Shown: positions 17,784 through 27,221, counted from the first letter of the stretch. The stretch: 64,000 nt of DNA from Saprospiraceae bacterium (GCA_020850225.1 JADZFD010000045.1:62001-126000), one strand, 5' to 3'. The notes: generated from the letters alone by a model not told the origin. Made by a program: numbers and translations.

Positions 17784-18650
17784 ATGAAGTTGATTCAAAA
17801 TGATGTTTTAAGACAGAGAAGCATAACAGGGCTGATTTTTGCTATTGTTCTGATAGGTTTAATTCTGTCCGGCAAATACGGTGCTATGTGTTTGGGTGTT
17901 ATAATTTTATCGGGAGGAACGTATGAATACATACGGATGATATTTCCGAATGACAAGAATAAGATGGTTTTTGTTACTGCTTTCAATATTTTGTTTGCCC
18001 TGACGCTTATTCTTATTTTACCAACATACAGTAATTACTATTTGTATTTACTTATTTTATCCTGTATCTCATTTATTATAGGAATTGTTAATCTGTATAA
18101 GGGATTTATCAATCATCAAAAAGGTTATTGGCTTATATCTGTACTCTATATCGGATTACCTTTAGGTCTGTTTTTGAATTTTATATATAACCACGCTAAC
18201 TACAGCGGTTTTTTTTGGTTAGCGATGTTTATTATGATCTGGATGAGTGATTCATTTGCATATCTTGTAGGCAGTAAAATCGGTAAAAGAAAATTATTTG
18301 AAAAAATATCACCAAAGAAATCATGGGAAGGATTTTTAGGTGCTGGTATTATTACACTTCCTTTGGCATATTTTCTGGGACAAAGCATATTTTCCGATCA
18401 CGGTCAATTGTATAATCTACGAGCTGATATTTTTCCTAATATAGGTTTATTCTGGGTGATTATCGCATGTTTGGCATGGGTTGTGGGTACGATGGGAGAT
18501 CTTGTTGAGTCATCGGTTAAGCGTACTTTCAGTGTCAAGGATTCGGGTACGCTGTTACCTGGTCATGGAGGAATATTAGATAGATTCGATAGTTTTATAT
18601 ATTTATTACCATTTGTATTACTTTTGCTCTTTTTTTATACTCAACATTAG
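17784..18650 (+). CDS. cdsA: Phosphatidate cytidylyltransferase
   Basis: A 288-residue integral membrane enzyme that makes CDP-diacylglycerol from phosphatidic acid and CTP. About eight hydrophobic segments are visible. The C-terminal CdsA signature GTMGDLVESSVKR, then SGTLLPGHGGILDRFDS, is intact. Psd follows after 9 nt, so the two steps of phosphatidylethanolamine synthesis flanking PssA share an operon. Confidence 0.95.
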   Translation: MKLIQNDVLRQRSITGLIFAIVLIGLILSGKYGAMCLGVIILSGGTYEYIRMIFPNDKNKMVFVTAFNILFALTLILILPTYSNYYLYLLILSCISFIIGIVNLYKGFINHQKGYWLISVLYIGLPLGLFLNFIYNHANYSGFFWLAMFIMIWMSDSFAYLVGSKIGKRKLFEKISPKKSWEGFLGAGIITLPLAYFLGQSIFSDHGQLYNLRADIFPNIGLFWVIIACLAWVVGTMGDLVESSVKRTFSVKDSGTLLPGHGGILDRFDSFIYLLPFVLLLLFFYTQH

Positions 18651-18659
18651 AACAGTTTT

Positions 18660-19307
18660 ATGACTATCCATAAAGAAGGACGTACTACGCTCATCGCTGG
18701 ATTGATATGCTTATTGATTATCAATTTAATGATTCACTATTTTTTACCATCAGTTGCTGTCGTTGTACTGATTTTAAGTATTGCATTGTATATATTTCTG
18801 ATTTCATTTTTCAGAAAACCCGATAGAAGTATAACAACTCCAAACAACAATCAGATAGTCTCACCCTGTGATGGTAAAGTTGTTGTCATAGAGAAAGTAT
18901 TTGAACCCGAATATTTAAAAGAAGAATGCATTCAGGTATCCATATTTATGTCACCACTGAATGTACATATCAACTGGTTTCCCACTGATGGCCAGATTCT
19001 GTATTCCAAATACCATCCTGGAAAGTATTTAGCTGCATGGAACCCCAAGGCGTCTACGGAAAACGAACGAACTACGGTATGTTATCAATTTCAGAGTAAA
19101 AGGATTCTGTTGCGTCAGGTAGCAGGTGCTCTGGCACGCCGTATAGTTAATTACGCCAAAGAAGGTAGCAGCATCAGTCAGGGAGAAGAAATGGGCTTCA
19201 TAAAGTTTGGATCAAGAGTAGATTTGTACCTTCCCCTGGACAGTACTGTTTTGGTAGGTTTGGGCGATAAAACTATAGGTAACCGAACACCTATAGCATC
19301 CTGGTAA
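18660..19307 (+). CDS. psd: Phosphatidylserine decarboxylase (short, Bacteroidota-type)
   Basis: A 215-residue pyruvoyl-dependent enzyme converting phosphatidylserine to phosphatidylethanolamine. Two N-terminal membrane segments precede the conserved SPCDGKVVVIEKV and FMSPLNVHINWFPTDG blocks. Near the C-terminus GFIKFGSRVDLYLP holds the Gly-Ser self-cleavage site that forms the pyruvoyl group. It is the short single-domain form rather than the roughly 300-residue proteobacterial form. Operon partner of cdsA. Confidence 0.93.
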   Translation: MTIHKEGRTTLIAGLICLLIINLMIHYFLPSVAVVVLILSIALYIFLISFFRKPDRSITTPNNNQIVSPCDGKVVVIEKVFEPEYLKEECIQVSIFMSPLNVHINWFPTDGQILYSKYHPGKYLAAWNPKASTENERTTVCYQFQSKRILLRQVAGALARRIVNYAKEGSSISQGEEMGFIKFGSRVDLYLPLDSTVLVGLGDKTIGNRTPIASW

Positions 19308-19516
19308 CAGGCAGGAATACAACAGAGACAAATTACAATACGAATAATACTGAATTTAAAATGAGCCTCCATTTTTTAATTGAGAAGGTTGGATATCAAT
19401 ACGCATCATGACGCGCATCATATAAAAATACCCGTAACGACAATATATTTGTGTAAGGAATCAAATAGATTTATTTGATTATCAAATTTTAGATCAGGTA
19501 TAAAATTGATACAGAT

Positions 19517-20317
19517 ATGAGTAAGAAAGTAGTTGTTATTACAGGAGGAGCAGGAGGTATTGGTTCGGTATGTGCCTATGCATTGAAGGAATACAAATTG
19601 GTTATTACTGATTATGCTAAGGATGCACTGGATGTGACATTACAACAAATGCAAACAGCAGGATTGGATGCTGTAGGTTTTGAATGCGACATAACAGATA
19701 TAAAGTCCGTGGAGGCACTCAGAACATTTACCCGGCAACAAGGAAGTTTCAAAGGCTTGATACATACAGCCGGAGTCAGTGGAACTGTAAAAGATGCACA
19801 CCGGGTTTTTAGTATAGATTTAGTTGCAACAGATATTTTGGTGAATACATTTTATGAAATCGCTGAAGAAAAGTCGGTAATTGTATTATTTGCCTCTATG
19901 ATGGGGCACGTAGTACCACCCAATGAAGGATATGATAAAGCATTGAGACAACCACAGGATGATGATGCATGGGAGACCATATCACCTTTTATTCAGGACA
20001 ATTCAGATACGATGTATAATTTTGCCAAACGAGGTGTAATCCTTTTGGCAAAGGATAATGCTATGCGTTTTGGTCAGAAAGGTGCAAGAATTGTATCTGT
20101 ATCACCGGGAGTGATCATGACACCGATGGCTGAAAAAGCACTTGCTGAACATCCGGACATTATGGCACAGACACTCAGTATGACACCCGTAAACAGGTAT
20201 GGACAGCCGGAAGATATCGCACAGGTAGTCCGTTTTTTGATTAGTGATGAAGCTGCTTTTATTACTGGTACAGACCTGATTGTAGATGGTGGTGTATTGA
20301 CCCAAATGTTAAAGTAA
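19517..20317 (+). CDS. SDR family oxidoreductase
   Basis: A 266-residue classical short-chain dehydrogenase. TGGAGGIGSVCAYAL is the nucleotide-binding glycine motif; Ser in LFASMMGHV and the YNFAK (YxxxK) motif provide catalytic residues; SPGVIMTPMAEKA and the C-terminal GTDLIVDGGVL are typical. Substrate cannot be assigned from sequence. A possible -7 box TATATTTG lies at 19444. Confidence 0.85.
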   Translation: MSKKVVVITGGAGGIGSVCAYALKEYKLVITDYAKDALDVTLQQMQTAGLDAVGFECDITDIKSVEALRTFTRQQGSFKGLIHTAGVSGTVKDAHRVFSIDLVATDILVNTFYEIAEEKSVIVLFASMMGHVVPPNEGYDKALRQPQDDDAWETISPFIQDNSDTMYNFAKRGVILLAKDNAMRFGQKGARIVSVSPGVIMTPMAEKALAEHPDIMAQTLSMTPVNRYGQPEDIAQVVRFLISDEAAFITGTDLIVDGGVLTQMLK

Positions 20318-20471
20318 AAAGATAAGTTGTCTATAAAGTTCAGGAATAATTATCAGCTATAATCTGGTAGATTTGTTGCTTTACAATTGATGTTGAAGAG
20401 AATAAACATCGGAGTGTTGCATACAAAGATGACCAATCTTTAGCTGAAATCTCCGTAAATGTATGTCAATT

Positions 20472-20485
20472 CCGATAGATATCGG
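20472..20485. repeat. Short palindrome CCGATAGATATCGG
   Basis: Second copy of the palindrome at 6196-6209, differing at one spacer base; arms CCGATA/TATCGG. Confidence 0.6.
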
Positions 20486-20656
20486 GATGCACATCATAGT
20501 GAATTCTGTATCTTTACTTTTTGCAGGTATTTTTATTTTAAGTCTGACTATATTTTTTCGGTCTTTTATGAAATAATATTTCCATTAAATGTTGATGGAG
20601 CTTCATCCTGCAATACATTTAACAATCGTTATTATAAATTGATGAATAGAAAGTAG

Positions 20657-20664
20657 TATCTTTG
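20657..20664 (+). promoter_or_regulatory. -7 box TATCTTTG of the ahcY promoter
   Basis: Exact TAnnTTTG match about 32 nt before the ahcY ATG. A TTG at 20639-20641 may be the -33 element, although the 15-nt spacing is short of the usual 19. Confidence 0.65.
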
Positions 20665-20696
20665 CGCTCCATTTTTATAATTCAAATTTATTTTTC

Positions 20697-22010
20697 ATGT
20701 CAAATGTACAATCTACCATAAATTACAAGGTTAAAGACATTTCTTTGGCTGAATGGGGAAGAAAGGAAATTATGCTTGCGGAAGCAGAAATGCCGGGTCT
20801 GATGTCGATAAGACAGGAGTATGCCGGAAAAGCACCTTTAAAGGGTGCTAGAATAGCAGGATGTCTGCATATGACCATTCAAACTGCTGTTTTGATAGAA
20901 ACACTTAAGGACCTTGGAGCTGAAGTTTCCTGGTCATCCTGCAATATTTTCTCTACCCAAGACCATGCAGCTGCAGCAATAGCTGCGTCCGGAACACCTG
21001 TTTATGCATGGAAAGGAATGAACGAAGAAGAATTTGACTGGTGTATTGAACAGACATTATTTGCATTCAGCGATGGTCAGCCACTCAATATGATACTTGA
21101 TGATGGAGGTGACCTGACAAATATGGTTTTCGACAGATATCCTGAATTAGTTAATGGTATCAGAGGTCTGTCAGAAGAAACAACAACAGGTGTTCACCGT
21201 CTTTATGAAAGAGAAAAGAACGGTTCTCTCGTTTTACCTGCTATCAATGTCAATGACTCAGTAACAAAATCCAAGTTTGACAACAAATACGGATGTAAAG
21301 AGTCACTGGTAGACGCCTTAAGGAGAGCAACAGACCTTATGATGGCCGGAAAAGTTGCTGTAGTAGCTGGTTATGGTGATGTTGGCAAAGGTTCTGCAGC
21401 TTCATTGAGAGGAGCAGGTTGCAGGGTAATCGTAACCGAAATCGACCCTATATGTGCGTTACAGGCTGCTATGGATGGATTTGCAGTTAAAAAATTGGAT
21501 ACAGCACTTGAAGAAGCAACCATCATAGTTACCGCAACAGGAAATAAGAACATAGTCAGAGAGGAGCATTTCAGGAAAATGAAAGACAAATCCATAGTTT
21601 GTAATATTGGCCATTTTGATAATGAAATTGATATGGCATGGCTTAACAAAAACTATGGACATTCTAAAAATTCAATCAAACCGCAGGTTGATCTATACGA
21701 AATAGATGGAAAGGATATTATTGTACTGGCGGAAGGAAGACTGGTCAATCTGGGATGTGCAACAGGACATCCGTCATTTGTAATGTCCAATAGTTTTACC
21801 AACCAGGTACTTGCACAGTTGGAGTTATGGAATCATGCCGATCAGTATGAAAATAAGGTATATACACTTCCCAAACATCTGGATGAAAAGGTTGCCAAGT
21901 TGCATTTAGCTAAAATCGGTGTTGAATTAGAACAATTATCTCAGGAACAGGCAGATTATATCGGTGTAAAAGTTGAAGGTCCTTACAAACCGGATTATTA
22001 CAGATATTAA
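20697..22010 (+). CDS. ahcY: Adenosylhomocysteinase (S-adenosyl-L-homocysteine hydrolase)
   Basis: A 437-residue NAD-dependent enzyme that splits S-adenosylhomocysteine to adenosine and homocysteine in the methyl cycle. Signatures include [18 protein letters not shown], the NAD-binding [29 protein letters not shown] and the C-terminal [21 protein letters not shown] with the conserved PYKPDYYRY end. Length is normal. Monocistronic, with its own promoter and terminator. Confidence 0.97.
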   Translation: MSNVQSTINYKVKDISLAEWGRKEIMLAEAEMPGLMSIRQEYAGKAPLKGARIAGCLHMTIQTAVLIETLKDLGAEVSWSSCNIFSTQDHAAAAIAASGTPVYAWKGMNEEEFDWCIEQTLFAFSDGQPLNMILDDGGDLTNMVFDRYPELVNGIRGLSEETTTGVHRLYEREKNGSLVLPAINVNDSVTKSKFDNKYGCKESLVDALRRATDLMMAGKVAVVAGYGDVGKGSAASLRGAGCRVIVTEIDPICALQAAMDGFAVKKLDTALEEATIIVTATGNKNIVREEHFRKMKDKSIVCNIGHFDNEIDMAWLNKNYGHSKNSIKPQVDLYEIDGKDIIVLAEGRLVNLGCATGHPSFVMSNSFTNQVLAQLELWNHADQYENKVYTLPKHLDEKVAKLHLAKIGVELEQLSQEQADYIGVKVEGPYKPDYYRY

Positions 22011-22050
22011 TTATAACCACCCCTGAATCAGAATCAGGTATAGAACAATT

Positions 22051-22087
22051 AATGGTATGCTTTCTGTAAACAAGCATACCATTTTTT
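22051..22087 (+). terminator. Rho-independent terminator of ahcY
   Basis: The perfect 12-bp stem AATGGTATGCTT/AAGCATACCATT (22051-22062 / 22072-22083) is followed by TTTTTG. Confidence 0.9.
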
Positions 22088-22147
22088 GTTTTCATTATTA
22101 TCAATAGTATTACACCTATTTCGATTTCTAATACGAATTTTATTTAT

Positions 22148-22275
22148 AAAATAGACCAAAGATTCAGTAATAAAGATTTCGAAGATCAAGGCAAAAAGCA
22201 CAGACATAGCGGTAGCTATGGCGAGCATTTTTAACGCAGAGATTTGGAATGTTTATATGAAGATTGGTCTATTTT
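22148..22275 (+). repeat. 128-bp element bounded by 12-bp inverted repeats (repeat copy B)
   Basis: The ends AAAATAGACCAA (22148-22159) and TTGGTCTATTTT (22264-22275) are perfect inverted repeats. Inside is a CATAGC-GGTA-GCTATG hairpin (22205-22220) and a block (22182-22234) shared with 6221-6258. There is no ORF and no obvious target-site duplication. Could be a MITE-like remnant or a structured intergenic repeat. Confidence 0.65.
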
Positions 22276-22334
22276 GTATGTAAAGATCGTATAAATTGGT
22301 AGTGTGACTTATGATTATTATTGGATATAAATCC

Positions 22335-22342
22335 TAACTTTG
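22335..22342 (+). promoter_or_regulatory. -7 box TAACTTTG upstream of the lipoprotein gene
   Basis: TAnnTTTG match 35 nt before the ATG at 22377. Confidence 0.5.
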
Positions 22343-22376
22343 CATTTTGCATCAAAAATTGTAATACAGAAATTAT

Positions 22377-23006
22377 ATGAAAATAGTATTAGAAAAATCC
22401 GGAATCATGTATACATTAATTTTATTACTGGCATTTATTTCCTGTAAAAATGAACACAATAGCACAGAAATAACCACCGATGAAACTACAGAAGTAGTAC
22501 AGGAGGATGCTATAAAAGATAATATATTAGAAAATGGTGAGTTGATTATTCCGGATCCGTGTACTTTAGTCACTGATGATGACATAAAGAAGTTGTTTAA
22601 TGTTCAATCGAAGGTTGCACACGTTGATATTTCATCAGGACTCAAACCCAATACGAAAACCTGTAATTTTTACTGGGATGTAAATGGCAACAGAACAGGT
22701 ATTATCCTTCAGATTCAGGCGCATACCCAAGATAGTGAACTTAATATGTCACCTGATACCTATGTTCAGGATTTAGTAAATAGAGGCATGGAAATCAGAG
22801 GTATATCTGAGCGGATTCCGTACATCAGCTTTGATGCTGCTGGTAAATCCGGTGCATATTCCTTTCAACAAGGGAGATACTTTTGGGCTGCTAACGAAAA
22901 ATATTCATTTATGTTGGTACTTCAGATACTAAATGCTGAGGAAAAAAGCATAACTAAATCTGTTCAGGGACTGACAGAAATCTTAAAAGAAGCTGTACAA
23001 AAATAA
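22377..23006 (+). CDS. Predicted lipoprotein of unknown function
   Basis: A 209-residue protein. A hydrophobic segment MYTLILLLAFISC with Cys near residue 23 is a lipoprotein signal; the ATG at codon 11 is an alternative start. An acidic linker follows, then a globular part beginning PDPCTLVTDDDIKKLF with a second Cys in TKTCNFYWDV. The PC-L-T start and the single downstream Cys recall DUF3558-like lipoproteins, but this is only a resemblance. Monocistronic, with its own -7 box. Confidence 0.65.
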   Translation: MKIVLEKSGIMYTLILLLAFISCKNEHNSTEITTDETTEVVQEDAIKDNILENGELIIPDPCTLVTDDDIKKLFNVQSKVAHVDISSGLKPNTKTCNFYWDVNGNRTGIILQIQAHTQDSELNMSPDTYVQDLVNRGMEIRGISERIPYISFDAAGKSGAYSFQQGRYFWAANEKYSFMLVLQILNAEEKSITKSVQGLTEILKEAVQK

Positions 23007-23186
23007 CTTATACGTCAAGGTTAATCAATATTTTCGATTATTGAAAATAGAGTTTATTCATATTTTATAAATTGGTCATACAGATTGTGCTCATATAGAT
23101 ATAAGTCTGAATGATTCATGTATACTATATATTAAGTCAGAACAGGGCTTGGTCAGCTATATGATAAATCCTTAAACCATATAATA

Positions 23187-23217
23187 AAAAAAGCCCGGAA
23201 ATGTATTTTCCGGGCTT
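23187..23217 (-). terminator. Rho-independent terminator of tRNA-Asn
   Basis: The perfect 11-bp stem AAGCCCGGAAA/TTTCCGGGCTT (23191-23201 / 23207-23217) is followed on the minus strand by TTTTTTATTAT, immediately past the tRNA 3' end. Confidence 0.9.
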
Positions 23218-23220
23218 ATG

Positions 23221-23294
23221 CGCCCCCTCCAGGACTTGAACCTGGGACCTGCGGATTAACAGTCCGTCGCTCTAACCGACTGAGCTAAGGGGGC
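23221..23294 (-). tRNA. tRNA-Asn (anticodon GTT)
   Basis: The 74-nt cloverleaf was read on the minus strand. The acceptor arm GCCCCCT/AGGGGGC pairs fully with discriminator G. The D-arm begins TAGCTCAGTCGGTTAGAGC, the anticodon loop CTGTTAA gives GTT, and the T-arm contains GGTTCAAGTCC. The 3' CCA is not encoded. Confidence 0.97.
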
Positions 23295-23345
23295 TTTTTA
23301 AGATTGAGATTGAGTTATAATCTTTTGTTCCTTTCAAAAGCGATG

Positions 23346-23376
23346 CAAAAATATACCTTATATCTTAATTACACAA
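23346..23376 (-). promoter_or_regulatory. Promoter of tRNA-Asn
   Basis: On the minus strand a TTG (23374-23376), 20 nt of spacer and TATTTTTG (23353-23346) fit the Bacteroidota TTTG-N19-TAnnTTTG pattern, about 52 nt before the mature tRNA. Confidence 0.6.
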
Positions 23377-23486
23377 TTTATTTCAATCTTTTTTTTTTAA
23401 AACAGAGTATAGAAACCCATAATTTATTAACATAAGAATATAATAGGTTGAAAGCTATATAGATATATAACTCATTTTATATAAAA

Positions 23487-24296
23487 TCAATTATATTTTT
23501 TTCCTAATTCAACGGTCAGGTAGAAATTAATAAAATAGGGTTTTGAAGAAACTGCCGGTGTTTCGACCATAATTGGAATTTTTTTAATATACAAATCACC
23601 CATAATACCCAATTCTATATTTTTGGTGTATTGGTCCATACTCCCTATAGAGAAAAAAAGTCCTAATTTTCCCTGAATTCCCGGAACAATACTTATTTCA
23701 CTCCAACCTTTACCACCACTGGCTCCACTAAATATTGAGTTAAAATCCAAAAATTTATCTGCATTTTCCAGGGAATATTTTTCTGTTCGTAGTTCGTTAT
23801 AATATCTGCCATTTTCTTCATAATTATATACCAATTCCAGATAATAAGGTCTGAGTACACCTAATGAGAATCCGCCTTCATAATTATAACCAACAGAAAC
23901 CCCTTGTCTTCTTGCTTTATCTGTAAGTAGAATTTTGGTGCCTTTTCCTGCTCTTACATTATAGAAATAGTGCTGTTTACCAAATTTGAACGATTGAGAA
24001 ACTTTATTGAAGGAGATTGGAATATTACGATTTTGATTTTGCTCTCTGGCATCTTTCAGAAAGCCTGCTTCAATATGGTAATATGTCGTTTTGTAATAAG
24101 TCCGTATTTTACCCTTATTGTAAGCTATGGAAAAGCCATTGGTGTGTAACGTGGCCATACCTGTTGTTTCATATCTGTAGATAATGCCTTTCCAATCATT
24201 ATTTACGTTTTTTGGTTGAAAAGAAACCTGAGACATTACAGGATAAGTTGTAATGGTGAAATACAGTACTACTAATAATGTCCATCGAAGTATCAT
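23487..24296 (-). CDS. Predicted outer-membrane beta-barrel protein
   Basis: A 269-residue protein with a signal peptide (MILRWTLLVVLYFTITTYPVMSQ). The mature part is rich in alternating aromatic and polar segments (GVSVGYNYEGGFSLGVLRPYYLELVYNY split over two strands, FINFYLTVELGKKYN at the end) and ends in strand-like residues, as expected for an outer-membrane barrel. A -7-like box TAATTTTG lies on the minus strand at 24335-24328. No functional family was recognised. Confidence 0.65.
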   Translation of the reverse strand: MILRWTLLVVLYFTITTYPVMSQVSFQPKNVNNDWKGIIYRYETTGMATLHTNGFSIAYNKGKIRTYYKTTYYHIEAGFLKDAREQNQNRNIPISFNKVSQSFKFGKQHYFYNVRAGKGTKILLTDKARRQGVSVGYNYEGGFSLGVLRPYYLELVYNYEENGRYYNELRTEKYSLENADKFLDFNSIFSGASGGKGWSEISIVPGIQGKLGLFFSIGSMDQYTKNIELGIMGDLYIKKIPIMVETPAVSSKPYFINFYLTVELGKKYN

Positions 24297-24439
24297 AATC
24301 TCAATGCATACATAGGTTTATAATCAACAAAATTATAATAATTTTGTCTTAATGGTTAAGATTAACACTTAAATTATGTCTTATCATCGTAAATTTACCC
24401 AAATAAGAGTTAGTAATTGATTTCAGGTAAAAGTGAATA

Positions 24440-25741
24440 ATGATTCAAATAGTTACAGACATTCATTCATCCCGTCTGATTTATGTTTTGGATTTTGTTT
24501 TTAATCAGGTATTAAAAACGGGTTATCAGGTGTGCAAAGCTGAAGAAATTCATCCTGAAAACCCTGTAATCAATTATACAGGAGTATCCCATAATACTTT
24601 ATCTTTCAGACCGTCCAAAATAATGTCAGATAGCCACTGCGTCCGACCTGAGGATATGGATTCAATAGTTGATGATCTTAAACGCTGGATATCAGAATGT
24701 AAATTATCACATGAAACCGATATATTCGGTATAATATTTTGTTATTTAAGCAGGTATGAAGAATATTTGGAAAAACCAATCAATCCCGGCAAACGGTTTT
24801 TAGCAACATCAAGTTTGTTTTATCATTTATCACCTGAAGAACCTGTAGTGGATAAACTTATCCATGAATTAAAAGGCCTGATACAAGATCGATATCACAG
24901 TTACACTTTTTCCAGCTATACATGTACTGAAGTTCAGTCTACAATAGATATTGATCAGGCATGGGCACATCAGTACAAGGGATGGAGAAACATATTAACA
25001 CTTTTCAAAGCATTGTTTAAAGGTGATTTTTCAAGGATCAATACAATATTCAATGTGTTAATAAAAAAAGAAAAAGATCCTTTTGATACCTATGACTATA
25101 TTATCAACCTTCACAAATCAGTTGGATTATTACCCGTTTTCTTCATACTGCTATCGGACAAACTTACCATAATTGACAGAAATCACCATCCTGATAATCA
25201 ACAATTTAAAAAGTTAATTAAAAAACTGTCAGAAAAACATCCTACAGGCATTCATCCTTCCTACCATTCTCATAAAAGTATTGAAATACTCAGGAAAGAG
25301 ATACGGACATTAGAAGATATCACATCAAAAAAGGTAACCTGTTCCCGTCAACACTTCCTGATGATGCAGCTACCGGATACCTATCGCAATTTATTGTCAT
25401 TGGGCATAACTGATGATTTTACGATGGGTTTTCCTGATAGGACAGGGTTTCGTGCCGGAACAGGTAATTCATTTCTATGGTATGATCTATTGAATGAAAC
25501 CACGACGACACTAATGATTCATCCTTTTCAGGTAATGGATGTCACTTTATTAAGATACATGAAACTCACTCCGGATAAGGCAAAATTGAAAATTCAAAAA
25601 TTAAGAGCTACAGCAATCAAATATAATATTCCGTTTCCAATATTATGGCATAATAGCTCCCTTGTTGAATCGGGAGAATGGAAGGGATGGAGAAAAGTGT
25701 ATGAAAGCGCTATTCAACCCTTGAAAATTAATAAGCATTAA
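24440..25741 (+). CDS. DUF7033-type polysaccharide deacetylase family protein
   Basis: A 433-residue protein resembling Bacteroidota proteins with an N-terminal DUF7033 region and a C-terminal NodB-like deacetylase fold. The middle segment FGIIFCYLSRYEEYL is the DUF7033-like part, then TIDIDQAWAHQYKG supplies the Asp pair typical of NodB motif 1, GIHPSYHSH resembles the metal-binding H-x-S-x3-H motif, and SRQHFLMMQLP and GFRAGTGNSFLWYD follow. Likely acts on cell-surface or capsular polysaccharide. The family assignment is from memory; the substrate is unknown. Confidence 0.72.
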   Translation: MIQIVTDIHSSRLIYVLDFVFNQVLKTGYQVCKAEEIHPENPVINYTGVSHNTLSFRPSKIMSDSHCVRPEDMDSIVDDLKRWISECKLSHETDIFGIIFCYLSRYEEYLEKPINPGKRFLATSSLFYHLSPEEPVVDKLIHELKGLIQDRYHSYTFSSYTCTEVQSTIDIDQAWAHQYKGWRNILTLFKALFKGDFSRINTIFNVLIKKEKDPFDTYDYIINLHKSVGLLPVFFILLSDKLTIIDRNHHPDNQQFKKLIKKLSEKHPTGIHPSYHSHKSIEILRKEIRTLEDITSKKVTCSRQHFLMMQLPDTYRNLLSLGITDDFTMGFPDRTGFRAGTGNSFLWYDLLNETTTTLMIHPFQVMDVTLLRYMKLTPDKAKLKIQKLRATAIKYNIPFPILWHNSSLVESGEWKGWRKVYESAIQPLKINKH

Positions 25742-25776
25742 ATGATCATAAATCAGAGATGAATAAAAAGATACTT

Positions 25777-26469
25777 TTATTTTTGGAGTTGAGCCTTTTC
25801 GGCTATGTCTTTCCGGTCACCGAAATCAAGAATAGTCTTTAAATCCTTGATATTTAAAAGTATCAGAATGATACTGCCTGCAAGAGCAAAATATAACAAA
25901 ATGTCTGGTATAAATATTTCGAGCACCAGAAAAATACAAATAAGGATGCGCAATTCTGTAGGACCCATTATTCCGCTGTCTATTGTATATGCATCGGTAA
26001 TTCGGTAGCGCAGTAAGGCATTGATCATAGCCCACCCGTATGCAAAGATAAAAACGAATGCTGCCCATTGCCAATGCGTAAAGAAAAAGTAAAATCCAAA
26101 ACCAATGATGCCAATTGAAATCCAATCCACAGAAATATCCAGAGCCCAGCCATACCATTTACGGGGTATGTTCCGCCAGTAGGCAATCCTGCCATCCAGA
26201 GAATCACCAAACCATTGAATAGCAAATCCCGCTATACTTATTATAAGAAACCACTTGTTTTCGCGGGCAAACCATAATCCTGAAGCGACAATTATACTTC
26301 CTGCAAAGCCAATAGCTGTGAGTAAATTAGGTGTAATCCACTGAGGTAAAATACCACAAAGGAAGGTTATCGTCTTTTGTTCGGCACTTTTGAGGATATT
26401 ATACCTTTTTCTGCCACTATTAATGTTGTGAACTGTTGTGTCGATTGGATATATGGTTTTATGCTGAAT
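25777..26469 (-). CDS. CDP-alcohol phosphatidyltransferase family protein with apparent non-ATG start
   Basis: The ORF track shows only 25777-26130 from an internal GTG. By hand, the frame is open up to the stop at 26475-26473 and encodes conserved upstream sequence: AEQKTITFLCGILPQWITPN, then GDSLDGRIAYWRNIPRK and WYGWALDISVDWISIG. The DG-xx-A...G-xxx-D-xxx-D pattern is the CDP-alcohol phosphatidyltransferase motif (spacing one residue longer than canonical, Tyr where Arg is common). Several membrane helices follow. No ATG, GTG or TTG occurs in frame between 26472 and 26131; the ATT at 26469-26467 is the proposed start (230 residues). Product lipid unknown. Lies 41 nt after pyrH; a minus-strand TAGTTTTG box (26501-26494) is nearby. 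Confidence 0.75.
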   Translation of the reverse strand: MQHKTIYPIDTTVHNINSGRKRYNILKSAEQKTITFLCGILPQWITPNLLTAIGFAGSIIVASGLWFARENKWFLIISIAGFAIQWFGDSLDGRIAYWRNIPRKWYGWALDISVDWISIGIIGFGFYFFFTHWQWAAFVFIFAYGWAMINALLRYRITDAYTIDSGIMGPTELRILICIFLVLEIFIPDILLYFALAGSIILILLNIKDLKTILDFGDRKDIAEKAQLQK

Positions 26470-26510
26470 GAATCAAATACTCAATATTAACACCAAAACT
26501 ATACTAAAAG

Positions 26511-27221
26511 TTAATTAACCAGAGTACCAATTTTTGCTCCTTCAGCTATTTTGACCAGATTGCCAGGATTGTTAATATTAAAAACAATAATAGGAACATT
26601 GTTTTCCTGACAAAGGGTAAAGGCGGTCATATCCATAACAGACAATCCCATGTTGATAACATTGCTGAATGAAATATGGTCAAATTTGACTGCATTTACA
26701 TTTTTTTCAGGATCGCTGTCGTAGATACCATCTACACGTGTACCCTTCAAAATCACATCTGCATTAATTTCATTGGCTCTGAGTGCCGCAGCAGAATCGG
26801 TAGTAAAATATGGCGATCCGGTACCGGCAGAAAAAATCAGCACACGGCCTTTTTCAAGATGCCTGATTGCTCTCCTACGAATATAGGGTTCAGCAATTTC
26901 CCTCATTTCAATAGCCGTAATCAGCCTTGTGTATACGCCATGTGTTTCAAGAACACTCTGTAAGGCCATACCGTTTATGCAGGTGGCGAGCATACCCATA
27001 TAATCGCCTGTTACACGTTCGATACCCGAAGGTTCTGCGCTGAGTCCTCTGTATATATTGCCACCACCAATAACGATGGCTACTTCAGCTTTTGCAGCTA
27101 CGAGCTCCTTAATCTGTACTGCATAATAATTGAGCATGTCAGCTGAAATACCAAATTTCTGATTTCCCATCAGGGATTCACCGCTAAGTTTGAGAAGGAT
27201 TCTTTTATATTTCAGAGGCAT
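26511..27221 (-). CDS. pyrH: UMP kinase
   Basis: A 236-residue amino-acid-kinase-fold enzyme that phosphorylates UMP to [53 protein letters not shown] and [14 protein letters not shown] are diagnostic of bacterial hexameric PyrH. It lies downstream of tsf as in many bacteria, but a terminator (27274-27301) separates them, so it likely has its own promoter. Confidence 0.97.
   Translation of the reverse strand: MPLKYKRILLKLSGESLMGNQKFGISADMLNYYAVQIKELVAAKAEVAIVIGGGNIYRGLSAEPSGIERVTGDYMGMLATCINGMALQSVLETHGVYTRLITAIEMREIAEPYIRRRAIRHLEKGRVLIFSAGTGSPYFTTDSAAALRANEINADVILKGTRVDGIYDSDPEKNVNAVKFDHISFSNVINMGLSVMDMTAFTLCQENNVPIIVFNINNPGNLVKIAEGAKIGTLVN

Larger units (their letters stand above)
20318..20696. 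other. Intergenic region upstream of ahcY
   Basis: This 379-bp region holds a nested hairpin (20410-20455), a palindrome (20472-20485) and the ahcY -7 box (20657-20664). The 65-codon ORF at 20459-20656 in the track looks non-coding. Confidence 0.6.
22011..22376. other. Intergenic region between ahcY and a lipoprotein gene
   Basis: This 366-bp region contains the ahcY terminator (22051-22087), the inverted-repeat-bounded element (22148-22275) and the -7 box of the next gene (22335-22342). No ORF was seen. Confidence 0.7.

Noticed and set aside
20459-20656. 65-codon plus-strand ORF before ahcY
   Set aside because: Low-complexity composition, contains the intergenic palindrome and runs into the ahcY promoter; no recognisable domain.
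25826-26225. Two overlapping minus-strand ORFs (110 and 66 codons) suggesting a frameshift
   Set aside because: The true CDP-alcohol phosphatidyltransferase frame is continuous from 26472 to 25777; these are other-frame shadows, so no frameshift is needed.
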